This document shows positions 6,240 to 14,600 of a stretch of 25,340 nt of DNA, piece after piece (within the stretch, counting starts at the first letter, position 1; each line of letters starts with the position of its first letter). Under the pieces are notes generated by a model that worked only from the letters and a program-made list of their open reading frames with translations, was not told the DNA's origin and searched no databases. This DNA comes from a virus. The stretch covers positions 1 through 25,340 of IMG/VR virus record IMGVR_UViG_3300044858_000695. One strand, 5' to 3'. The position numbers and the translations under genes are program-made.

Positions 6240-7214
6240 TTAAGATGCGATGCTTGACTTGGTCTTGATAACGTAACGTGCTTCTGTACGGAAGACGTTC
6301 CATCCAAGTAGACCCTTCCAACCCGCTGGGCGGAAGCGCATCAACTTATCTGTAACTGGACCGATAACAGTCTTTGGCTCGTATGAGACAGCCTCAATAA
6401 GAGCCTGCTTTCCAAGAAGAACTGTTGCGTATACCTTTGATGTACCAGAACCTGAGATAGATTCTGCACGAGGTGTCTCGATGTAGCGAACCTGATCGAA
6501 GATACCGATCTCGCCTGACCAAAGGTTACCTACACCTGCGTCGGTGTATGTGTGTGGGAGCTGCCATACAGCAGATCCTGATGTCTGTGCTTCAGAACGA
6601 AGATCGTATGAAACATCTGGGTGGATTAGTGCAGTGTATAGACCGCCTTCGCGTGTCTGTACGTTTGCTCCACGTAGCTTTGCTACACCACGGCGAGCAA
6701 GTGCTGCTGTGAAGTTAGCTGCTGAAGTTGAAGATGAAACATCCTGTCCGTTGACTGTTGATTCGTCAGCAGAAGTTGTTCCTGTGAAACGACCTGTTGC
6801 TAGACCTGTGAGCTTAGCCCATACAAGTGAGTCTAGTGAGTCACGCATGTTGAATGACAACATGTCTGCAACTGCTGGGTCGATTGCTGAAAGAGACTCA
6901 AGAGCAAGACGCTCAGTTGTGATTACAGCGTTACCGTATTCGTTAACAGTAACGTTAACCTTGTTGGTGTTGCTGAGTTCTACTGCATCTGGATCTTGTG
7001 TCTGTGTTAGTGCTGATGTAGCACGTGATAGGTCTGTGTAGACCTGGAATACGACAGTGTTACCTGGGTTTGTTACATCGACAGGACGCTTGTCCGCAAA
7101 CTTGCGGAACATTGGTTCTGAACGAAGGTTAAACTCAATGTACTTGTCATACGCCGTCTGAATCAAGTTCGACATTGTTGATGTCGTCGTTGACGTAGCT
7201 GGTGTTGTTGGCAC
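6240..7214 (-). CDS. Major capsid protein, HK97 fold, N4-gp56 type
   Basis: 324 aa; GTG start at 7214 with AGAAGG 8 nt upstream, the best ribosome site in this stretch. The N-terminal Thr/Ser-rich arm (PTTPATSTTTSTMSN) precedes AYDKYIEFNLRSEPMFRKFA. Residues 86-105 (VNVTVNEYGNAVITTERLAL) are the hallmark of N4-gp56-family capsid proteins, followed by AVADMLSFNMRDSLDSLVW. Near the end come LIHPDVSYDLRSE, LLGKQALIEAV and LGWNVFRTEARYVIKT. It assembles the icosahedral shell; the scaffold is encoded immediately upstream. The family call is by motif recognition and size. Confidence 0.88.
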   Translation of the reverse strand: MPTTPATSTTTSTMSNLIQTAYDKYIEFNLRSEPMFRKFADKRPVDVTNPGNTVVFQVYTDLSRATSALTQTQDPDAVELSNTNKVNVTVNEYGNAVITTERLALESLSAIDPAVADMLSFNMRDSLDSLVWAKLTGLATGRFTGTTSADESTVNGQDVSSSTSAANFTAALARRGVAKLRGANVQTREGGLYTALIHPDVSYDLRSEAQTSGSAVWQLPHTYTDAGVGNLWSGEIGIFDQVRYIETPRAESISGSGTSKVYATVLLGKQALIEAVSYEPKTVIGPVTDKLMRFRPAGWKGLLGWNVFRTEARYVIKTKSSIAS

Positions 7215-7247
7215 GTTTAATTCCTTCTATTAGGGTTGATTGGATTG

Positions 7248-7700
7248 TTATCGCTTTAAGAAGTTGGTGAGTTCTTCAACCGAACTAGCGTTGCTAATTA
7301 ACGAATGAATGTCACGACCCACTGTTGGATCGATATCACCATTTTCAAAATCCGACATTTGCTCATATGCTTGAGCGTCAGGGTCTTCCGACTCTGATTC
7401 ATCAACGGCAGTAATGCCAAAGGCATCGCCGTATTCATTTAACCATTCTGCTACTGCATCCTCGTCGGCTTCAATATCCGATGGAATAAATGCTGCGATT
7501 CTTGGATTAAGTCCAAAGCTTTCTAAAACTTCCCCGATTGCTGCTTCGTGACTGTAAGTCTGATACTCCTCAAGCTGTGAATCTCTTTCCTTAAGTTGCT
7601 TGGAAAGCTGATCTACCTGCTTGCGTAGTTTCTTGACTAAGTCAGTACCAGTGTAATCGTCGTCGTCTTCGAACGTTTCGTACTCGTTGTATTCTGCCAT
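7248..7700 (-). CDS. Capsid assembly scaffolding protein
   Basis: 150 aa, strongly acidic. The N terminus is YNEYETFEDDDDY, residues 20-50 form a heptad-rich coiled coil (LVKKLRKQVDQLSKQLKER), and the C-terminal half continues Asp/Glu-rich (SDIEADEDAVAEWLNEYG) and ends in a short basic helix (SSVEELTNFLKR). An acidic, helical, coiled-coil protein with a basic C-terminal tail directly before the capsid gene is the usual scaffold design; the basic tail is the expected capsid contact. ATG 7700 follows GGGAGA at 7-nt spacing. It would guide shell assembly inside the procapsid and then leave. Confidence 0.8.
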   Translation of the reverse strand: MAEYNEYETFEDDDDYTGTDLVKKLRKQVDQLSKQLKERDSQLEEYQTYSHEAAIGEVLESFGLNPRIAAFIPSDIEADEDAVAEWLNEYGDAFGITAVDESESEDPDAQAYEQMSDFENGDIDPTVGRDIHSLISNASSVEELTNFLKR

Positions 7701-7841
7701 TGCTTTTTCTCCCTATTAGTTGTTGGACCCTCATCGGGTTTGCACCACACGTACTCCTCACAAGGGGAAGTGATTCATAGACGTGATGACTACCAGACTT
7801 ATACACATCACCAGGGCTGGTCGATCTGGGATGGAACCTAG
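7701..7841 (-). other. 141-nt untranslated gap upstream of scaffold and capsid
   Basis: The longest noncoding stretch inside the late operon, where other junctions overlap or nearly touch. On the transcribed strand it contains a GTGATG...CATCAC inverted repeat with a 17-nt loop, an ACCC-GATGA-GGGT mini-hairpin, and a TATAAG hexamer at 7803-7798 with only a poor TCGACC partner 15 nt upstream. No open frame with a ribosome site is present, and no tRNA cloverleaf can be drawn. It may hold an internal promoter or leader that raises capsid and scaffold expression. Confidence 0.4.
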
Positions 7842-9584
7842 TTATACGTCAGCTTTTTTAGCACGACGTCCAAGAGACGTCGTATCAATTGCTGACTTCT
7901 GTGCAAACATTGCACGTTCTTTAGAAGCCAAACGCTTCTTCTTAATGGTGACATCTGTGCCACCACTGAGAGCGAGTTCTTCACGAGCAAGATCTTCTGT
8001 TCCAGCTTGCTCACCGTAGAGACCCATAAGTCTGCGGTAATCTGCTTGGTTAGTTGCTGCAGTTTGGAATGCGCCTTCTGCCTGAGCACCCTTACCTGCG
8101 TTAAAGATTTCTTCAGCAAACTCTTTGTTTGTCATTTGACCAGCGCGTCTTCCAGCACCGCCAATTTCTGCTGCTCCGTACATACGCTTAGCGTCTTCTG
8201 TTGTGTACTTAAACTTAGAGTTAACCAAGTCAAAAGCCTTTTCGCTATCAAGCATGTAGGCTGCCAGTTCGCCTTCAGTCCAGCCGTAGTACTCTTTAAG
8301 AGCATTCTTGGTGTTTGAGTCAGCATTCTGTAAAGCATTCTTTGCAATGTTAACGCGATCTGTTAACTCGCCTACGCTTACTGAGTTTTCAATAAGACGA
8401 CGGAAGTCGTCTTGCGTATCGTAGAATCCTTCAGGTAATCCTGCGTTAGCTAGGATTTCTCGGTAGCCAGCCTCGGCTTGGATGTACTCAAATGGCTTGA
8501 GCAATCTATCGCCAGGGCGACCCTTACCATCTTTCATGCGCTTAGCAATTGTTTCGTTAGCAGCAAAGCGAGTCTTGTACGCCTCGCTGTCATAGATGCT
8601 ATTTAATATCTGTGCATCCGTTGGCATAATATTGTCTTCGTAGACATCGTCAATAGACTTCATTAATGAAGCCATAAAATCAGCACCAAGACCAGTGTTC
8701 TCAAACATCTTGAGTACGGAGTCACGAGCACCAAAGTCTTTGAACGTGTCAACCATCTGACCCATAGAACCGTCTGACATAACCTGCCAGACTTCTACAA
8801 CTCCACCAGTTTTACGTATAGTCTTTTCGTATGCAACCGTTGGTTTAGTTGGTTGCGCCATTGCTAGTTGCATATTGGCAATTTGTGTAAGAAGATCTTT
8901 GATCTGTGTATCAACAGCTGCAGTTGCTGCTGTTATTGGATTAACAGTCCCACTTGTATTGTAAGATGTTGAGAACGGTGTACCAGTATCAAAGGTGGTT
9001 GTGGTTGTAGACGTTGCTGTATTTGTTGCCGTGCTGGTTGCAGTAGATGTAGCGGTAGATGTTGCAGTGCTAGTAGATGTACTGGTTGCCGTGGCTGTAG
9101 CAGTATTTGTAGATGTAGCGGTACTTGTACTTGTAGCAGTATTTGTACTTGTAGCAGTTGCTGTACTTGTAGCAGTTGCTGTTTGTGTAGCAGTTGCTGT
9201 AACGGTCGGCGTTTGCATTGAACGTTCTTCAGCAGCCCGCCAAGCTGCAGGATTAAAGTTACTGAGATCTGGTGTTGCTGTCTTGGCTTTTGGTGGCTCT
9301 GTATAAATCTTTGTACCAGACCAGATCATTGCACCATTGTTATACTTTGGATTGTTATCAATGGTTGGGTTGATAGCCAAGAGTTCCTTGACTGTCATGC
9401 CATTGTCTTTAGCAATCTGGGAGAACGTATCTCCCTTTTTTACTGTAACAAATTCACGTGGATTATTGGCTGTTGCAGCAGCAGCTGCAGCAGCGTTAGC
9501 CTGGGCATTTTGAAATTTTTTCTGCTCATCAACTAGTGAATTAACACTGTTTGAAAAAGAACTTGACCATTCGTCGCGTGGCAT
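7842..9584 (-). CDS. LysM-domain virion-module protein with Thr-alternating linker
   Basis: 580 aa. After a helical, Ala-rich N terminus comes one LysM domain at 45-95 (FVTVKKGDTFSQIAKDNG, LLAINPTIDNNPKY, IWSGTKIY). Residues 125-197 form a linker with Thr at nearly every second position (TATATSTATATSTNTATS). The C-terminal 380 residues are mostly helical (VYEDNIMPTDAQILNSIYDS, ALKEYYGWTEGELAAYMLD) and end in a basic tail (KKKRLASKERAMFAQKS, GRRAKKADV). LysM binds peptidoglycan N-acetylglucosamine; no catalytic lysis motif is seen. Likely an internal or ejected virion protein that contacts the cell wall during DNA entry; that role is inferred from the operon position. Confidence 0.72.
   Translation of the reverse strand: MPRDEWSSSFSNSVNSLVDEQKKFQNAQANAAAAAAATANNPREFVTVKKGDTFSQIAKDNGMTVKELLAINPTIDNNPKYNNGAMIWSGTKIYTEPPKAKTATPDLSNFNPAAWRAAEERSMQTPTVTATATQTATATSTATATSTNTATSTSTATSTNTATATATSTSTSTATSTATSTATSTATNTATSTTTTTFDTGTPFSTSYNTSGTVNPITAATAAVDTQIKDLLTQIANMQLAMAQPTKPTVAYEKTIRKTGGVVEVWQVMSDGSMGQMVDTFKDFGARDSVLKMFENTGLGADFMASLMKSIDDVYEDNIMPTDAQILNSIYDSEAYKTRFAANETIAKRMKDGKGRPGDRLLKPFEYIQAEAGYREILANAGLPEGFYDTQDDFRRLIENSVSVGELTDRVNIAKNALQNADSNTKNALKEYYGWTEGELAAYMLDSEKAFDLVNSKFKYTTEDAKRMYGAAEIGGAGRRAGQMTNKEFAEEIFNAGKGAQAEGAFQTAATNQADYRRLMGLYGEQAGTEDLAREELALSGGTDVTIKKKRLASKERAMFAQKSAIDTTSLGRRAKKADV
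8994..9212 (-). repeat. Thr-X dipeptide repeat linker
   Basis: About 73 codons in which Thr alternates with Ala, Ser or Asn. On the plus strand the DNA reads as gttgctgta/gtagcagtt-like short repeats, giving a false opposite-strand frame of Val/Ala. It separates the LysM domain from the helical C-terminal region of the 580-aa protein. Confidence 0.8.
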
Positions 9585-9588
9585 CTAT

Positions 9589-10839
9589 TTACCCCAAGAA
9601 TCCGAAGTCGCGGAGAATAGTATTTGCAATACTTGTCTTCTCCTCTTTTGCCCAACTTGTGAAATCAGAGTTAGGTGAACGGCGAGCCATCTTCTTTGTG
9701 TCATAAAGGTTCATCGTTGTTACATTTCCCTTTTCATCTGTGTAGTTAAGTGCTCGCTGAACAAATGGGTTGTTAAGATCCAATGTGCTTGCATCTACTT
9801 CCCATACTCCAGCAATAGAATTAAGCCATGGATCTGCTGCTTGGCGTAGTGTTTGACCTTGTGATAACTGGTTAGTTAATCCAGGGAACATAGACATTGC
9901 TTGCTTCTGCAATTCGTTATCGATATCTTCTGCGTTAGTTGTACCAGAGATTAGACCTTTAATGCTGTTTTCAAACCATCCAGCAAATCTTGTGTTAGAC
10001 ATACTAGAATCAAATCCATAATCGTATGCTCGCTTGTACAACTCGTTAGCTACAGTCTCTAGCTTTCCAGTTAGGTTGTAGATCTGCTTGCCACCAATTG
10101 TACTTTTCTTACTAAAGTCAATTGAGTTAGCCATAATCTTATTAAGAAATTCTTGATCGTATCGGATTACTTTGCCATCTGCGTTAAGGATTACTGACTG
10201 CATTAACTGTTGTGCATAGTCAATAGCCTGCGCTGCTGTTATCTGGATACCATTACCCATGAACTGTTTAACAATATTGCTTGCATTTAATTGTAGATCT
10301 GCAGCAAACTGACCTGGGTTTGTTTCTTTAGCATAAACAAATGCACGTTGCTTATCTGTCTGGTTTTTATACCAAAGAGATCCTTGAATCATCTGAGTCA
10401 TTAACGCCTCAGATGTAATTCCTTGGCTTAGAATTTGATCGAGTACTGCCTTAAGGCTTGAGTCTGCTCCAATAATTCCAGCAGCAATACCAAACTTTGC
10501 CTGAAGCGTAGCCATGTCAAGCTTGTCAACATTAGTAAGAGCCTGTGTTGATGTAGCAGTATTGGTTCCAGTATTGGTTCCAGTATTGTTGCCAGTATTA
10601 GTTCCAGTATTGTTGCCAGTATTGGTTGCATTGTTAACCGCTGTATTAAGTCCAGTGCTTGCACCAGCTGCGGTTGGAATGGTAAGCTGTGTTCCGCTAA
10701 AGATTGTACTTCCACCGTTATACTTTGGATTACTCTTTAAGAATGGGTTGGCAGCAATTAATTTTGCTGTAGTTGTACCATTGGCAGAAGCAATTTTACT
10801 AAGTGTGTCGCCAGACTTAACCGTATACTTATCTGCCAT
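9589..10839 (-). CDS. Second LysM-domain virion-module protein
   Basis: 416 aa. The LysM domain is at residues 3-54 (KYTVKSGDTLSKIASANG, LIAANPFLKSNPKYNGGS, SGTQLTIP), right at the N terminus. A Thr/Asn/Gly linker follows at 72-98 (TNTGNNTGTNTGNNTG), again with Thr at alternate positions. The rest is a helical body (FAADLQLNASNIVKQFMGNG, AIDYAQQLMQSVILNADGKV, ETVANELYKRAYDYGF) with many Asn/Gln. Start ATG 10839 has GAGAGG 9 nt upstream and overlaps the preceding gene by 11 nt. It shares an extended LysM (NPKYxGGSxI) with the 580-aa and 493-aa proteins. Likely a companion internal or ejection protein; not an identifiable lysin. Confidence 0.72.
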   Translation of the reverse strand: MADKYTVKSGDTLSKIASANGTTTAKLIAANPFLKSNPKYNGGSTIFSGTQLTIPTAAGASTGLNTAVNNATNTGNNTGTNTGNNTGTNTGTNTATSTQALTNVDKLDMATLQAKFGIAAGIIGADSSLKAVLDQILSQGITSEALMTQMIQGSLWYKNQTDKQRAFVYAKETNPGQFAADLQLNASNIVKQFMGNGIQITAAQAIDYAQQLMQSVILNADGKVIRYDQEFLNKIMANSIDFSKKSTIGGKQIYNLTGKLETVANELYKRAYDYGFDSSMSNTRFAGWFENSIKGLISGTTNAEDIDNELQKQAMSMFPGLTNQLSQGQTLRQAADPWLNSIAGVWEVDASTLDLNNPFVQRALNYTDEKGNVTTMNLYDTKKMARRSPNSDFTSWAKEEKTSIANTILRDFGFLG

Positions 10840-11680
10840 CGCTGACTACCTCTCCAATTGCATTAGGGTCTCTAAGTAACTTCTCAACAAGACCTAAGAA
10901 TGTGTTGGCTGCAAATGATTCTGCATAATCTGGACGAGACATTGCAAAGTTACGAGCAAACATTGTTGGATCAAAGCCAGTGCTTTGAGTTCCAGTTGTA
11001 ATAGACTTACCACGTGGAAATTCTTTTGTAGGCTTTTGGGCATCTGTAGTGCCTTCTGCAACAGAAGGTTCTTTCTTAGCAGCAGCATTAAGACCCTGTG
11101 TATACATGTCAATTTCTGCTTGTGTTGCTCTGCGACCAAGCCTGCGTTCCATCTCATCGCTGATTTGTTGAGCAGCAGATGAGCCACTGTACTTAGTTGT
11201 GGTTGTTGTTTTGTTGTAAGACTTTCCATAGACTGGACCTTTAGGTCCATCACCACGAAAGTCTTCTGGGTCAAGCGACTCTAGGTAATTAAATGGGTCG
11301 CCATTGTTTGTACCAGTTGTCTGTGTCCAGTCAACTGCTTGGTTCCAGATTTTCTGAAGTGTCTTCTTATCTGTTGGTAAACCAAGTCTGCCAACGTTTG
11401 ACTTAAAAGAATTATATGCATTCTTGTATGCAGGGTTTGTAGATGCAAATGTAAACCATTGCTTTGCGTCGACTGGGTCGATGCCGACAATGTCCAAGAA
11501 TTGGATAGGAAGAATTCCCTGTTGAGCGTTGTACTCTGGTGTGTTATATCCACCGCTGTAGCTATCTGTAACAGGTCTTCCACCGATTACTCGTTTACCG
11601 CCGTTTGCTTTTGTTTTATCAAAATTATTTGGGCGAGCGTCCAACGTATCTGGAATGCCATCTTGGTCTTTATCATTCAT
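10829..11680 (-). CDS. Hypothetical virion-module protein with calcium-loop-like N terminus
   Basis: 283 aa. It begins MNDKDQDGIPDTLDARPNNF: DxDxDGxxDxxD at residues 3-14 matches a thrombospondin-type-3/EF-hand-like calcium loop. Then come a Gly/Asn-rich stretch, GILPIQFLDIVGIDPVDAKQ, a helical segment LPTDKKTLQKIWNQAVDW, SDEMERRLGRRATQAEIDMY and a C-terminal SMSRPDY-like helix (FAMSRPDYAESFAANTFLGL). No known family seen. It lies between the giant protein and the LysM proteins, overlapping both (ATGAATGA, 8 nt upstream; 11 nt downstream), so it is probably made with them and may join the same ejected complex. Confidence 0.62.
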   Translation of the reverse strand: MNDKDQDGIPDTLDARPNNFDKTKANGGKRVIGGRPVTDSYSGGYNTPEYNAQQGILPIQFLDIVGIDPVDAKQWFTFASTNPAYKNAYNSFKSNVGRLGLPTDKKTLQKIWNQAVDWTQTTGTNNGDPFNYLESLDPEDFRGDGPKGPVYGKSYNKTTTTTKYSGSSAAQQISDEMERRLGRRATQAEIDMYTQGLNAAAKKEPSVAEGTTDAQKPTKEFPRGKSITTGTQSTGFDPTMFARNFAMSRPDYAESFAANTFLGLVEKLLRDPNAIGEVVSDGR

Positions 11681-14600
11681 TGGTATCTACCAGCAACCCT
11701 TCTTCTAGTTCAGGCATGTTTGCCATCCAACGAGATGCAAACGCTGCAAAATCTTCTGATGCATGCTGTAGGAAGTCATAATGGAATTGGTCAAACCGTG
11801 CTTTCTTATCACGTTTTGCTGCTGCAGATAACATAGGAGTTTTCATTTCGTTATGGAATCTATCTGCGTTCTCAACCCAGTAAGCAATCTCTTGCCATTT
11901 ATAACTGCCAGTACCATCAGCATGTCGTCGCCACTTTTCATCATTGGCAATTTCCTTCATAGCTGGAAACGTCATTGTCCAGAAATCTTTTCGATCACCA
12001 TTGCGGATTTTTGCAAATCCTGGAAGTGTGTCATATAGATCTTGAACCATACGGTTGTACTCTTGCTTAATTCCAAGAGTCTCGTATCGCTTAGCAGATG
12101 TAGAGGTAACGCCGTACTGCATCATCATTGAGGTTCTGTACATCTCAGCCTTCTGAAGTTCGGCATAGCCGATTTTCGAAATAACCTGAGCTTCTACTTC
12201 CTCTTGAGTCTTTCGTGTAGAGATCTGATCTATTCTTCCTGGGTACTTCAACCGCTTATAAATTGCAGCAATTGCTGTATTGTACTCAGAAGAGATATCT
12301 CCATACCCAGATGAAAGCATCTCAGCATATTTTGTACCGTTAGGTGCTATACGCTTAAGAAGATCTGGATTCTTTCTCAACACTGAAATATCTTTTTCTG
12401 TTGCAGATAGTCCAGCAATGTTCTTTTGGTTTGAGCCAATCATTGCAAGGGAATCAATTCCCCAGTCTTCAATCATTCTTCCATCTGCCTTGGCACGGTC
12501 ACCGTTATACATGTCAAGTAGATCACCGTAGTACTGTGTAGCAGCACGTGTTACTGGATCAAAGCTTGTTGCAATTGGTAATGTGAACTGGGTGACAGCA
12601 CGGATAAATGCCATGTTTCCAGCTGCCTTAGTAGCATTGTCAAATGTTGGCATTGCGCCAAGACGACCATTTCTTTCCCACTCTGCCATGGATACACGCC
12701 AGTTGGTATATGCTTCGTCAAGGAAACGATCAGTATTAAATCCAGTTGCAGCAAGAAGTGATTCCATGTAACTTGGAACAATTGCATTCTTGGCTGTAGC
12801 CATAATGTCTTGAATGCGGTTTCCTGTTGGCTTTCCTTCTGCTGGATATCCTCCGTAGAGAACGCTGCTTTCAAAGAAGTCGTCACCTAAGAACTCACGA
12901 AGATTCTTTTCAATCTCTTCGCCGTACACTCCCCAAGTCTTTGATGCAAAGATTCCATTCTTAACTACATCTGAAACTAGAACTCCAGCAAACCATGACA
13001 CTGAAGGATCTGCAAGCATGAACTCCATCTGCTTTGGATTCCATCGTAACCCGCCACCACGTGGATCGCTATATGCTTTTAGTGCATCCTTTGGACGAAG
13101 AACTTCGTTACCAAATATTTTGATACTTTCTGGAAGCTTGTTACCAAGTGGCAACGGCATGCTTACCTTGAGCACTGCTCCTGGTGGAGCATCAGCTGCA
13201 GACTTGTATGTGTTGCCGTCTTGATCTTCATACTGTTCGTAGTTATCAAAAGCGTTAGCAACGCTGTTGTACCAGTATGCGTTTATTGGGTTCTTAGCCA
13301 TAAGTCGCAACGCGACTGCCTGGCTATTAAAGAATGCTAGAGGGAATGACATTGCAAATCGTGCAAGGTAAATTCCATTGGTCATACGGCGAGCAGAGTA
13401 AAGAGTTTGTTCTACTCGCTCTAGCGCAGTACGGTAAGCAGCCTGACGAATCTGATGGTTAACGACAGCATCTGTTGGATCAAACCCAGCAAGACGTGCA
13501 GAACGAACCATTGATGTCATTTCATCTCTGGTGTATTGCAAGAACAATGGAGTTCTAACAAGCTTTGTTTCTGCATCAGAAAGGATTTTCCATCCAGTCT
13601 GAACTGCTCCACCGATTACTGCTGTTGCACCTTCGTACCAGTTAAGGTCTCCGAGTGCGACGTTTGGTCCACTAATCTCTTCTGGCAGATCTAGTCTGCC
13701 AGACATTAGAGTTTCCATTTCCTTTACAGTTACTGGTCGATCAAGAATTAATCGACGAACCTCTGGGTCTGGATAAAGAGTACGTAGGTATGTGCGTGTG
13801 GTTGTAATCCAGTTGAGAAGATCCTCATCTGTTACATCTACTCCATCGTTGCGAAGTTGCTGAGAGATACGGAACACATATTCCTTGCCAGTATCACCAG
13901 TCTTTAACCACTTAAAAATTTGTGAATCAGACATTGTGTCATCCATCATCATGCCTAATGGCATGTCGAGTTCTTGACGCACTTCACGGTTAGCACGGTG
14001 AGCTAAAGCATTCCAATACGCCTTACCACCAGTGTCTCTACGGATCTTTACAAATGTACGACCACGAGAAAGAACACGCTTGCTGTACTGTGTCTGCATT
14101 GCTGTAGCAAGATAGCTTTGTGCTGTATCAATCTCAGACATGTATGGCAATGCACCACGAACTGATGGATCAGCAAGACCTTGAATATTATATTCTTTGC
14201 CATCGACAACTAGAACGTCGCTATCCTGACCAATACGCTTAATATCTGCTTTGTTACCACGTTCGATAACAGCCTTCTTAATTGTATTGCGGTATGACTC
14301 AATCGTATTGGCTACCGCTCTTACGTTTGCAGAATGAATGTCGTATACATCCTGAGCATCATCGTAAATCTTGCGAGCTTGGATTAGTTCATAATCCGCA
14401 TCAAACATCTTAGCTTCTGCTGCTGCCTTGTTAGCCTTGGTTGCTTTATTGGCTGCTGCTTGTGCTCGTTTAGCTGCTGCTTCTGCCTTACGTACTGCAT
14501 CTGCTGCTTCTTTAAGCAATTCTTCAGCATTCTTTTGGAGAGGAAGGTTAGTATTAAGATCTCCTTTAAGGAGATCGATTTTCTTCATGGTTTCTTTTTC

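Noticed and set aside
7720-7850. Possible tRNA in the gap before the scaffold gene (GACGT...ACGTC ends about 70 nt apart)
   Set aside because: No T-arm, anticodon arm or D-arm of normal form can be drawn on either strand.
8994-9212. Short regular repeats considered as a CRISPR array
   Set aside because: Units are codon-scale and in frame, without spacers of constant length or repeats of CRISPR size.
8995-9306. Plus-strand frame coding for a Val/Ala repeat protein
   Set aside because: Mirror image of the Thr-X linker of the LysM gene; no start signal.
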